Source of the DNA: Dissophora ornata
Taxonomy: Eukaryota > Mortierellomycota > Mortierellomycetes > Mortierellales > Mortierellaceae
Length of the DNA: 10,958 bases
Assembly: GCA_025201705.1 (NCBI GenBank)
Contig: MU616627.1
Location: 59,379-70,336, forward strand
Direction: 5' to 3'
The notes under the pieces are model-generated. The model made no database searches, was not told the DNA's origin, and saw only the letters and a program-made list of their open reading frames with translations. Shown in pieces: positions 1 through 6,329 of the stretch. The translations under genes and the position numbers were made by a program. Numbering within the stretch: the stretch's first letter is position 1; the number at the start of each line of letters is the position of its first letter.

Positions 1-61
1 TTCGTACGAGCTACACTTAGACTTCCAAAAAACGGATTAAACTTGAAAAAAGAACCACTGC

Positions 62-1130
62 CATGTGTTTTGGCGTTGGAACGCGCTCCGCCGATCACAG
101 TCACAAAAAAGGCGGAGTAGTGTGGGCATTGACTATCAGATCCTGTGGCTCCGTAGGTGTGTGTCTTTCTGGCTGCTGTAAAACGTGTGTACTGGATGTT
201 CGGCACTGTCATAGTCGGGCACGCTCTTCTTGGTACGTTTATGTGCTCTCTGTCTCTGGTGCCATCGTCCGGTGGTCTGCATCTTGTGGACGTGCGGTGT
301 ATCACACTCGAGTGTCTCGCCCGCCATCTCCACACTATACTGAAAGCCCGACTGCGCTGATGGGTCCACTTGCCATGGTGAGTCTCCTGCCTGATGCGCT
401 TCCTTAGCTGCGAAGTGTGCCTTCTCGTTCCACTCATGGCCGTTGTGTCCTCGACGTTGACTTTCCCCGCCCTTTCCTTACAGATCCGTGCCAAAACCGC
501 CTATGTCATATAGTTGTTGCACCGCATCTTGCCCCTAACCGATGCTTGTCCTCGACGAAGGATGGTCTTGTCGAATTTAGTCACGGTCGTGTTGTTATCC
601 AATTTGATATTGACGTCTTGAATGGTTGGAACTCCCTGTCTTGCTACGCCGAAAGCCATGCTATAGTCCTTTGTACCAGCGTGGACTAGTGAGCCGTCCG
701 AATATAGGTCTTGTGTTCCTGTTGGCGTGGATAGTCTGGCCTGCTCTAGTGCTTGCTGGTGTTCTTGGGGCATCCGAAAATGCAGGAATGGCTTGGCTGA
801 CAGGCATCTCTGCTGGTGTTCCTTGATGGACTCGGCGATTGAAGCTAGTATTAGATAATGTTGCTCAGATGGTTGTTCCTCCTCATGTCTCCGCCTCAGA
901 TACCGCTCCGCTAACCGATCTTGTCTTATTGCTTCCTCCGGCGCCTTCTCTGCTTGGCGTTGAGCCTTTGCCGTTGCCTCATTTCGTAATCGCCAGTCCC
1001 TGAGTTTGTCTGCGCCATCGCGGCACTGATGTTGTAGGCTCGCAGTTGTTCTTTGGTCAATGCTTGTTACTCTAACGTGGTTGCACCGAGAGGGATCTTT
1101 ATTACCAGGAGCATGATAACCTTGTGTAGG
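62..1130 (-). pseudogene. decayed non-LTR retrotransposon ORF2 fragment with RNase H domain
   Basis: This is a relic of a LINE-type polyprotein, reading leftward. Two reading frames carry it. The first is open from 1130 to 501, with its only late Met at 773, and spells LYSDGSLVHAG (the first RNase H catalytic Asp, codon 698-696) and then IKLDNNTTV (a second catalytic Asp, codon 599-597). The usual stretch between them, including the catalytic Glu, is missing, which suggests an internal deletion. After the TAG at 503-501 the same frame continues AVLARICKERAGKVNVE. Near 451-456 it shifts into a second frame that reads GHNGHEWNEKAHFAAKEAH, the typical end of an RNase H domain, and on to HTFYSSQKDTHLRSHRI, where two stops interrupt it at about 134-139. 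Family knowledge: RNase H followed by a W/H-rich tail is usual in fungal LINEs. The part upstream of 773 is charged and helical (Arg/Glu/Gln-rich) and I do not recognise it. No reverse transcriptase domain is present. Confidence is good for RNase H and lower for the left and right limits. Confidence 0.6.
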
Positions 1131-1138
1131 TTATCATG
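1112..1138. repeat. 11-bp inverted repeat (hairpin)
   Basis: CATGATAACCT at 1112-1122 is followed by the 5-nt spacer TGTGT and then its exact reverse complement AGGTTATCATG at 1128-1138. It lies at the upstream edge of the longest open stretch of the RNase H relic, where an in-frame TAA (1133-1131, minus strand) closes that frame. It could be an element end, a small MITE remnant or a chance palindrome. No matching copy was found elsewhere in the window. Confidence 0.6.
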
Positions 1139-1194
1139 TTCACTCACATGACAGGTATATCTGCCAATGTGCATGCTACATATGTTAATATAGC

Positions 1195-1212
1195 GCACAT
1201 GGTACCATGTGC
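1195..1212. repeat. 18-bp perfect palindrome
   Basis: GCACATGGTACCATGTGC is its own reverse complement, with no spacer. It sits about 470 bp upstream of the perilipin start codon, between the retrotransposon relic and the gene. Its half-site GCACATGG could serve as a site for a dimeric regulator, but nothing else supports that. Palindromes of this length are rare by chance in a 10-kb window. Confidence 0.6.
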
Positions 1213-1682
1213 TGGAGACAATGGGCGGAATAATAATAATTTAACCTTCAGACCTTAACAGATCTATTCTGTCAGGATGCAGCTCCTGCGCGTGCGATTG
1301 CGCCGACACGCGGAACAGTGGGGTGCATGTGGCAGCCCTTCCACGTCCCACCTTGTTGGGTTGCCTGTATTCGTTCCGTCATGACACTCGCCTCTGTGCC
1401 TCTGCGCGCTGTGTCCTCCTTCGCAGGGACATGCCTCGAGCACGCGTATTCTGTTTCCTCTCTCCCTGACTTTTCCCTGCCTTGCATGCTGTTTATCTTT
1501 AATCTATCAATCACACATGTCCATACGTGTCGCTCTGCCCGTGGCAATAAACGCCTCAATCCACTGACCTTGTCCTCCTTCATAACCTTCATAACCTTCA
1601 TAACGTCGTTGTTTCCCATCTTCTGTTTCTCTCTATTTCTGTAGTCCAGTCTGCATCACTCCATCACACATCTCCATTCATA
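1213..1682 (+). promoter_or_regulatory. upstream region and pyrimidine-rich leader of the perilipin gene
   Basis: No gene is visible in this stretch. It holds a short TAA run (about 1230-1241), pyrimidine-rich DNA between about 1440 and 1500, a 9-bp tandem repeat at 1579-1605, and a CT-rich tract from about 1606 to 1680 directly before the start codon. CT-rich leaders are common before strongly expressed genes in filamentous fungi. The start context is CATAATG, with A at -3, which is favourable. I see no certain TATA box and cannot place the transcription start. Open frames on both strands at 1272-1644 look like chance. Confidence 0.4.
1579..1605 (+). repeat. three tandem copies of a 9-bp unit (TTCATAACC)
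   Basis: Two perfect copies of TTCATAACC (1579-1587, 1588-1596) are followed by TTCATAACG (1597-1605). They sit 78-104 bp upstream of the perilipin ATG, a plausible distance for a core promoter or 5' UTR element. The last copy differs only at its final base. Confidence 0.7.
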
Positions 1683-3050
1683 ATGACTACCCACCACAGC
1701 TCGTCTGAATCCGACAACTTCGAGGTCGAGGCTCGCGACCATTCTCTCTCCTCCACCTCCTCTATCGAGGAGGAAATCACGACGACCACCCTCACTCCCA
1801 ACCCAGAAAGCGCTGACAAGGAGGAGGTCGCTTCTGCCGGTTTCATCGCTCGTGTCAGCTCCCTTCCATTAATCCACGACAGCGTCTCAACCCTCCACTC
1901 GATCGCGAATGACAACAAGTACAGCCGCTACGCTCTTGACACTGCCGGTTCTGCTGTTGAGACAGTCAACAAGTACACTGAGCCTTACCAGACTCGCCTG
2001 CAGCCTCACATCTCCAAGGTCGACCAGATTGCCTCCAAGTCTCTTGATCTTTTGGAGAACACCTTCCCTATTGTCACCAAGCCCACCTCCGAGATTGTGA
2101 CGCAGGTCAAAAAGCCCATCGTCTATGTCGAGGAATCGTCCAAGAACGCCTATACCCAAATCCAGTCAACCATTGATACCCATGTCACTGTGCCTGTCAA
2201 GACCGTCACCTCTAACATTGCTTCGACTGCCGCCACGACCCGCGACCAGATCACCACTGCTGCCGCGACGACTGCCACCAACATTGCTGCCACCGTCAAC
2301 ACTCATGCCACTCCTCTTGTCGACGGTCTCGAGACCATCGTCAACCGTTACTTGCCTGCCGATGCCGAAATCGAGGAGAGCACTGCCGGCCAGAGCAACC
2401 AGGCTAGCCGCGTTGTTGACCTCACCCGCAACGTCTCGCTCCGCGTCTCCCGTCGCGTGAGCACCAGCGTTGCTCCCATCACCGAGTCTGCTCGCAAGGC
2501 TGCCGAGGGCAACGTCGCCTTGGTCAAGTCCAAGGAGTCGATCCAGGTCTTGAACTTCCGCCTCATTGCTTTGGTCGACGCTCTCCGTCTCCATGCCAAA
2601 GAACTCCAGGAGAACGTCCAGAAGGTCCCCGGCGAGGCCACCCAGCGTGTCCAGTCTCTGAGCGGCAGCCTCTTGACTGAGATTGATTCACTCTCTGTCT
2701 ACTTGAAGGAGAACGGCCCCAAACTGCCCGAGTTCGTCCAACTTCGCTTGGAGCCCCTTGTCAGCTTTGTCAATGACCGTTATGAGACCGTTAAGGGAGA
2801 GGTTGCCAAGCCTGATGTGTCTGCCATGCAGAAGGCCCGCAACATCTTGCACCTCACCACGGAAGAGACCCTCCCCATCCTTCAGAACGCTGTCCAGGAT
2901 GTCAAAGAGTCGCTCTTGCAGTACCAGATCGCCACCCAGGAGAACGTCCAGCGTGGCTTGTCCAAGGTCCAAGAGGTCAACACCTCCATGAGCGATGCCG
3001 CGGCGCGCACTCTCCAGTCTGCGCGCGTCACCCTTGTCGGTGGCAAGTAA
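1683..3050 (+). CDS. perilipin-family lipid droplet coat protein
   Basis: This 455-residue intronless gene encodes a probable lipid droplet surface protein. It would coat the droplet monolayer and limit lipase access, as animal perilipins and the fungal Mpl1 type do. Residues 1-50 are acidic and Ser/Thr-rich, likely disordered. Residues 59-131 match the PAT-type start: SLPLIHDSVSTLHSIA, a charged ALDTAGSAVETV helix, LQPHISKVDQIASKSLD, then LLENTFPIV. Residues about 135-212 are Thr/Ala/Val-rich with periodic Lys and Glu, fitting the amphipathic 11-mer helices that bind droplets. Residues 211-226 (PLVDGLETIVNRYLPA) resemble the perilipin signature around 'EELVDxYLP'. Residues 270-450 form long charged helices. 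No transmembrane segment or signal peptide is seen. Codons are strongly biased to C or G at the third position, unlike the NACHT gene downstream, which suggests high expression. The first ATG in a good context was chosen. Neighbours are transposon relics, so no operon-like link applies. Lipid accumulation is typical of Mortierellaceae, which fits. Confidence 0.85.
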   Translation: MTTHHSSSESDNFEVEARDHSLSSTSSIEEEITTTTLTPNPESADKEEVASAGFIARVSSLPLIHDSVSTLHSIANDNKYSRYALDTAGSAVETVNKYTEPYQTRLQPHISKVDQIASKSLDLLENTFPIVTKPTSEIVTQVKKPIVYVEESSKNAYTQIQSTIDTHVTVPVKTVTSNIASTAATTRDQITTAAATTATNIAATVNTHATPLVDGLETIVNRYLPADAEIEESTAGQSNQASRVVDLTRNVSLRVSRRVSTSVAPITESARKAAEGNVALVKSKESIQVLNFRLIALVDALRLHAKELQENVQKVPGEATQRVQSLSGSLLTEIDSLSVYLKENGPKLPEFVQLRLEPLVSFVNDRYETVKGEVAKPDVSAMQKARNILHLTTEETLPILQNAVQDVKESLLQYQIATQENVQRGLSKVQEVNTSMSDAAARTLQSARVTLVGGK

Positions 3051-3118
3051 AAAACCAAAAAGAGTCCTCGCCGTGCGAGTGTCCCTTTGTATTAATGAAA
3101 CCTTAGTTTACGAAACCC

Positions 3119-3124
3119 AATAAA
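3119..3124 (+). terminator. AATAAA polyadenylation signal of the perilipin gene
   Basis: A canonical AATAAA lies 69 nt after the TAA stop of the perilipin gene, followed by T/G-rich sequence (about 3128-3160), the usual arrangement of a eukaryotic poly(A) signal and downstream element. A small stem (CTCGC/GCGAG, 3067-3079) lies in the same 3' UTR; its meaning is unknown. Confidence 0.6.
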
Positions 3125-4032
3125 TCATGCATGTGCTGTAGTACAAGTTTGTCATGTCAATTGTGAGGCCTAAAATTATAGAACGCGTCTTTATTCTATA
3201 AGGTTGCCATGAGCTCACAAGCGCATGATTCTGGTGATAGCCTATTACGGGCTCCAACATCTCTAGTTAAATGATCGGAGAAAGATTCCTCGATCGGGTT
3301 TTCTATGATGCGAGTCCTGCTCAGTGATTGTCAGGGGCCACCTATGGTATTGCCTGCAGCAGCGATGCCATGGAGCTTCGTGGACGGACTGCGCTTTATA
3401 TCGATTTGAATGTTGAAAGGTCTCGATACTGTGCAGCTGCAGGATGCGCCACTGATTGAGGAGAGGAATGCGTTTTCAGGCCGTACACCTTCTCGCCCTC
3501 CTTCTCTATCATTTGACTGCTCCGTTGCAACTATGCAATATCACTCAGGGCGAGTGCGAATAATCTTTTTCGCCGGCTTTGATAGCTCCATCAGATCCGT
3601 TCATGTTTTTGCCGACTTGGAAGTGGCTGCAACAACGGTAATTTTCAAAAATGTTCTTCGTTGTGTATGTCGCGTTCTGTTTGATATTTATGCGACCTGT
3701 GATAGTTTTTTTGACAGAGAGATATTTTATTTATGCCAAGATATTCGCTTGGTGCCAGCATGCGATGAGTCTGGCAATGGGACAGCTTCCTTTCGAACGT
3801 TCCATGGTTGCAGATGTGTTTGAGTTGCGCAGAGAAAAAAGACAAGAAAATAATAATAGCATCCTAAAGCCATGCGTGTATAGAGCTCTTCCAGAATTCA
3901 ATGTGCCAAACATGAGTTTGATTTTATCCATTGATACTTGCTAGGAGGAAACTGTAACATATGTTTTTAATACGTGATGATGGCGTTGAGAAATATGGCC
4001 AGCGCTCGGTGTATTAAATAGTGATGTGTACT
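3125..4032. other. intergenic stretch without a supportable gene
   Basis: About 0.9 kb with mixed composition, turning AT-rich after about 3580. Two overlapping plus-strand frames exist (3410-3823 and 3651-3944). The second begins with a strongly hydrophobic stretch (FFVVYVAFCLIFMRPVIVFL) that could look like a membrane helix, but a stop directly precedes its Met, no family is recognisable and codon use is not gene-like. I see no tRNA, no long repeat and no clear transposon protein here. It may be old decayed sequence. Confidence 0.4.
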
Positions 4033-4056
4033 GAGCGAGCGCTCGCTCGCTCGCTC
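4033..4056. repeat. left GAGC/GCTC palindrome
   Basis: GAGCGAGC is followed at once by GCTCGCTCGCTCGCTC. The first 16 bases are a perfect palindrome and the rest extends the GCTC run. It is directly followed by AAATCACGTG. A near-complete inverted counterpart lies at 5019-5048, and a hAT-type relic lies between them. No target-site duplication is evident next to the pair. Confidence 0.65.
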
Positions 4057-4317
4057 AAATCACGTGCCATAGCCATTGAGGAGGAAGGTTGGACTGAAAG
4101 GTATTTTACAGCAGCATAACCAAAATATCGATAACTGTTGTGCTTTCTCCACCATGCCAATGCATCCTTGGGACATTTCTTGGGTCGATCAACACTGTTT
4201 ATTGAGTAGGAAAGGTGTTGGTTGAGTTCCTTGGCGACATTGACCTTTAATCTTGCTCACTGACTGCCAACCTACACGTCGCCTGCCTCATCATCAGAGA
4301 AATCTTTATCGTCAAGG

Positions 4318-4824
4318 CTAGTTGCTAACGCCGAGTTGAAAACTAGCCATGTCCTTAAACTCTTTAGATTCAACAATCGACATCGGGGGAAACTTAGGAG
4401 TGACCAGCTTGATAATGTGCATCCGAAAAGCCATCTGGCTACTCTCAGAGGGTGGATTAGAAACTACCAATCGGCATGCTTCCTTCCTGGATGACTGGTG
4501 ATACTTGGCAGACCTTTAGCTGTCCTGGCGATCGCGAGACTGTGACAGTGCATCGTAGATGGGCTTGTGCTTAGACATGATGTACTGCAACATCACACTA
4601 GAGCTGGTCTTCAAACAGTGTTTCTTGAGACATTCTTAGCCATTGGGCAAAACGGCCCAACAGAAAACCGTTCCAGGCTCATTGCAGTTGGATTCCGAGA
4701 AGAAGTGCTTATACATCGCAGTACCCTCAGGTATTTCTCTCAACGGGGCTTCTGCAAGAAATCGCATTGAATCGTGGGCTTCCTTGCGTGCCTGGATTGA
4801 CGGAAGTTGTCCTTTTCTTAACTG
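4318..4824 (-). pseudogene. hAT-type transposase remnant (BED-finger-like region and start of the catalytic fold)
   Basis: A single minus-strand frame runs 169 codons from 4824 to the TAG at 4320-4318, broken only by two TAA codons (4638-4636 and 4518-4516). It is absent from a simple ORF view because of those stops. The translated pieces are protein-like. TSSSVMLQYIMSKHK followed by PIYDAL resembles the 'S(T/S)..L..H....H..vYeAL' end of a BED zinc finger, though the first His is Tyr here. Further on, MSIVESKEFKDM resembles the conserved 'PFSIVE...F..M' stretch near the start of the hAT RNase H-like domain. hAT transposases normally continue about 400 residues past this point, and only about 260 bp remain before the left palindrome, so the element is truncated. 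I infer a dead, probably non-autonomous element. The family call rests on motif memory; a profile search would decide it. Confidence 0.5.
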
Positions 4825-5018
4825 GTAAAATCAGCTCCAGTCCCGTGAATCTAACTCTTCAGATTCGCTAACACAAGTTTCATGGTTGGCCGTCTGTATG
4901 TGTTGAGTTGATCTCAAGTCCTCCTCTATGAGCCGTCGTCACCTGTTGATAGTGTGTATTTTTCTCCTTCCAGGCGAATGGTAAAGTCATGTGATTGGCT
5001 CCTGGTAGGTTAAGATGT

Positions 5019-5048
5019 GAGCGAGCGAGCGAGACTCGCTCGTCGCTC
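5019..5048. repeat. right GAGC/GCTC palindrome, inverted relative to 4033-4056
   Basis: GAGCGAGCGAGCGAG (5019-5033), one A, then CTCGCTCGTCGCTC. CGAGCGAG/CTCGCTCG (5026-5042) pairs perfectly across the single A. The reverse complement of the left copy, (GAGC)4 followed by GCTCGCTC, aligns to this one over about 24 bp with only a one- or two-base difference at the centre. TCATGTGATT at 4987-4996 is an approximate inverse of the AAATCACGTG beside the left copy. Together they may be terminal inverted repeats of a roughly 1-kb element. Confidence 0.6.
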
Positions 5049-5333
5049 CTTTCCATGAAGCTGAAATGATGGTGTTCCATTGGGGGACGGGGATCTATCG
5101 AGGATGACCATTCCTTCGCCTTTGAAAACTTGAGTTTCCTTGTCCAAGTAGATTCCCATCACTTGTTTGTCGCCATATGCTCCAGTGCCCTCGTCAGTCC
5201 GTCTTTGATGTTGCCTCGGTCGACGAAGATTGACTTTGATGAGTGTTGAGATGTTGCTGGATGTGGCTATGCCCTGGACTGTAGTGGTGCTGTTTCCGTG
5301 TCTGATTTGGATGGGCTCTTGCCAAGGCGGCAT
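5049..5333 (-). pseudogene. RRM-like fragment of FUS/EWS/TAF15 type, decayed
   Basis: A minus-strand frame starting at Met 5333 contains GDKQVMGIYLDKETQVFKG followed by EGMVILD (within 5183-5097). This resembles the second half of the RRM found in FUS/EWS/Cabeza proteins, where an 'IY.DKETG..KGEATV.(F/Y)DDP' stretch holds the RNP1 motif. The first RRM strand would lie in another frame, where SIFVDRGNIKDGLT precedes a stop, so at least one frameshift is needed. Beyond VILD the frame reads SPSPNGTPSFQLHGKE, a poor but possible match to the 'AIxWFxGKEF' helix, and then runs into the GAGC palindrome and a stop at 5010-5012. Such proteins bind RNA in the nucleus. This copy appears inactive, unless unrecognised introns rescue it. 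The family call is moderate to low. Confidence 0.35.
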
Positions 5334-5424
5334 CTCGTTCTTCAGTGATACGCGTTGCTGGTGGTTGTTGTGTCTCAGAGCATCTGCATAGCGTCCATGG
5401 GTCGCTTCGGTGCTGGCTCCTTCT

Positions 5425-5474
5425 GGGGTTCGGGTAGGGCGGGGGGTTGGGAAGGGGGGAGGAGGGACAGGGGG
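5425..5474 (+). other. G-run block with strong G-quadruplex potential
   Basis: Eight runs of three or more G occur within 50 bases on the plus strand: 5425-5428, 5432-5434, 5437-5439, 5441-5446, 5449-5451, 5454-5459, 5464-5466 and 5470-5474. Spacers are one to four bases, well inside the usual G3+ loop rule, so several alternative four-tract quadruplexes are possible. On the minus strand the same bases would encode a Pro/Leu-rich segment between the Tyr/Gly-rich and RRM-like fragments, so the block may be former low-complexity coding sequence. Confidence 0.7.
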
Positions 5475-5531
5475 CGAGCCGTCTTCAGGAGGTGGGTCTG
5501 AGGCATTGGCCGTGGTTCAGTTTTTTTCGAT

Positions 5532-5801
5532 TCAAAAAGAGCCCACAAGAAGGACGACAAGATGGACACAAGAAGGAAATGTCTCTTTTGTTTCTCTGTC
5601 CCACTTTTCCGCTTCCCTGCTACTCCCAGCACACAATCCCCTGAGATCTGCCGTCCATCCTTCTCGAATATCTTTATTTCTGATTAAGTACAGTGCAGCG
5701 GCGTTCATAGGTAATCCGTAATAGTATGTTCCGTCCGTTCCTGGATAGGCTACTCGAACCGGTGATGATGTTGGAATGGCTGCGGTCAGAGCGCATGTGG
5801 T
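5532..5801 (-). pseudogene. Tyr/Gly-rich coding fragment, possibly the N-terminal part of the same RNA-binding gene
   Basis: A minus-strand frame open from 5801 to the TGA at 5534-5532 has no useful Met at its start but reads VRVAYPGTDGTYYYGLPMNA and then AALY (5759-5688), a composition typical of prion-like low-complexity regions in FUS/EWS-type proteins. An acceptor-like CCGCAG (about 5782-5777, minus strand) precedes the fragment, so it could be an exon. It lies upstream, in the minus-strand sense, of the RRM-like fragment at 5049-5333, the order expected for that family. The remainder after ALY looks random. I cannot tell a decayed gene from a spliced one by eye. Low confidence. Confidence 0.25.
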
Positions 5802-5866
5802 TCAAGAGAATGTGTAAACGTGTGCGGTGGATAATGACCCTTTACCTTTGACAACAGCCATCTCTG

Positions 5867-6098
5867 CTAGAGGAAAAGAACATCACTCTGCTCACCACCT
5901 TGGTACGTTGGTCCTGTGCCGACGGTCTCGAACAACAGAAGCGCAAATTTGTATTCGAGGTGAGCTACTGCTTCGTGGTCCTTGAGAGGCGCTACACAGG
6001 CATCTGTAAAATGACGATCAAACCCTCTTGTTCAATGACTCGATGACGGGTACATGTTCATTAACCACCGTCGTGCTCTTAAAGATCACCTCGAGCAT
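5867..6098 (-). pseudogene. unassigned frameshifted coding fragment
   Basis: Two minus-strand frames join into one protein-like stretch. From the ATG at 6098 the sequence reads MLEVIFKSTTVVNEHVPVIE then SLNKRV and stops. Dropping one base in the G run at about 6025-6023 moves into FDRHFTDACVAPLKDHEAVAH followed by LEYKFALLLFETVGTG, which stays open to the TAG at 5869-5867. The smooth amphipathic, gene-like composition on both sides of the shift suggests a real former exon with a one-base indel. I do not recognise the family. It lies 230 bp upstream of the NACHT gene on the opposite strand, so it could have shared a divergent promoter region if it was ever active there. Confidence 0.3.
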
Positions 6099-6329
6099 TC
6101 TGCCACGACTGCAACCTCAGTGTCACAGCGCATCCTATATTACATACAAATCCACTATATCCCAGTCGTATTCATGAAGTGTTTAGTGCGCTCTCTGGTT
6201 ACTCGGTCCTTCCAGTGCTTGACATCAGAGTCACTAACACTGCCATCAAATCTATTCTCGGATAGTTAGGAACAAGGACAAAAAAAAAGAATTGAATAAT
6301 AACAAGCAAGTGGACGATCAGAAATCGAT
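6099..6329 (+). promoter_or_regulatory. upstream region of the NACHT-WD40 gene
   Basis: About 230 bp without a gene. The last 60 bases are purine/A-rich and contain a run of nine A (6280-6288). An in-frame TAA at 6300-6302 closes the reading frame 30 nt before the chosen ATG. No clear TATA or CCAAT element is seen. A short in-frame extension is impossible, but an upstream exon spliced into this region cannot be excluded. Confidence 0.3.

Noticed and set aside
1272..1644. Overlapping open frames on both strands upstream of the perilipin gene
   Set aside because: Their repeats (VMKVMKVMK) are just the 9-bp DNA repeat read as protein, and the rest is pyrimidine-rich leader sequence.
2166..2594. 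142-codon minus-strand frame antisense to the perilipin gene
   Set aside because: An open antisense frame is expected from the strong C/G third-position bias of the sense gene; its protein is Gly/Asp/Val-rich without motifs.
3410..3823. 137-codon plus-strand frame
   Set aside because: Composition changes midway from GC-rich to AT-rich, no motif is recognisable, and another frame overlaps it. Treated as chance.
3651..3944. 97-codon plus-strand frame with a hydrophobic start resembling a membrane helix
   Set aside because: A stop lies directly before its Met, no family is recognisable, and the rest of the frame has no gene-like codon pattern. AT-rich DNA often gives Phe/Ile/Val-rich frames by chance.
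5747..5762. GGTTCGAGT on the minus strand, resembling a tRNA B box
   Set aside because: No A box, acceptor stem or cloverleaf can be drawn around it.
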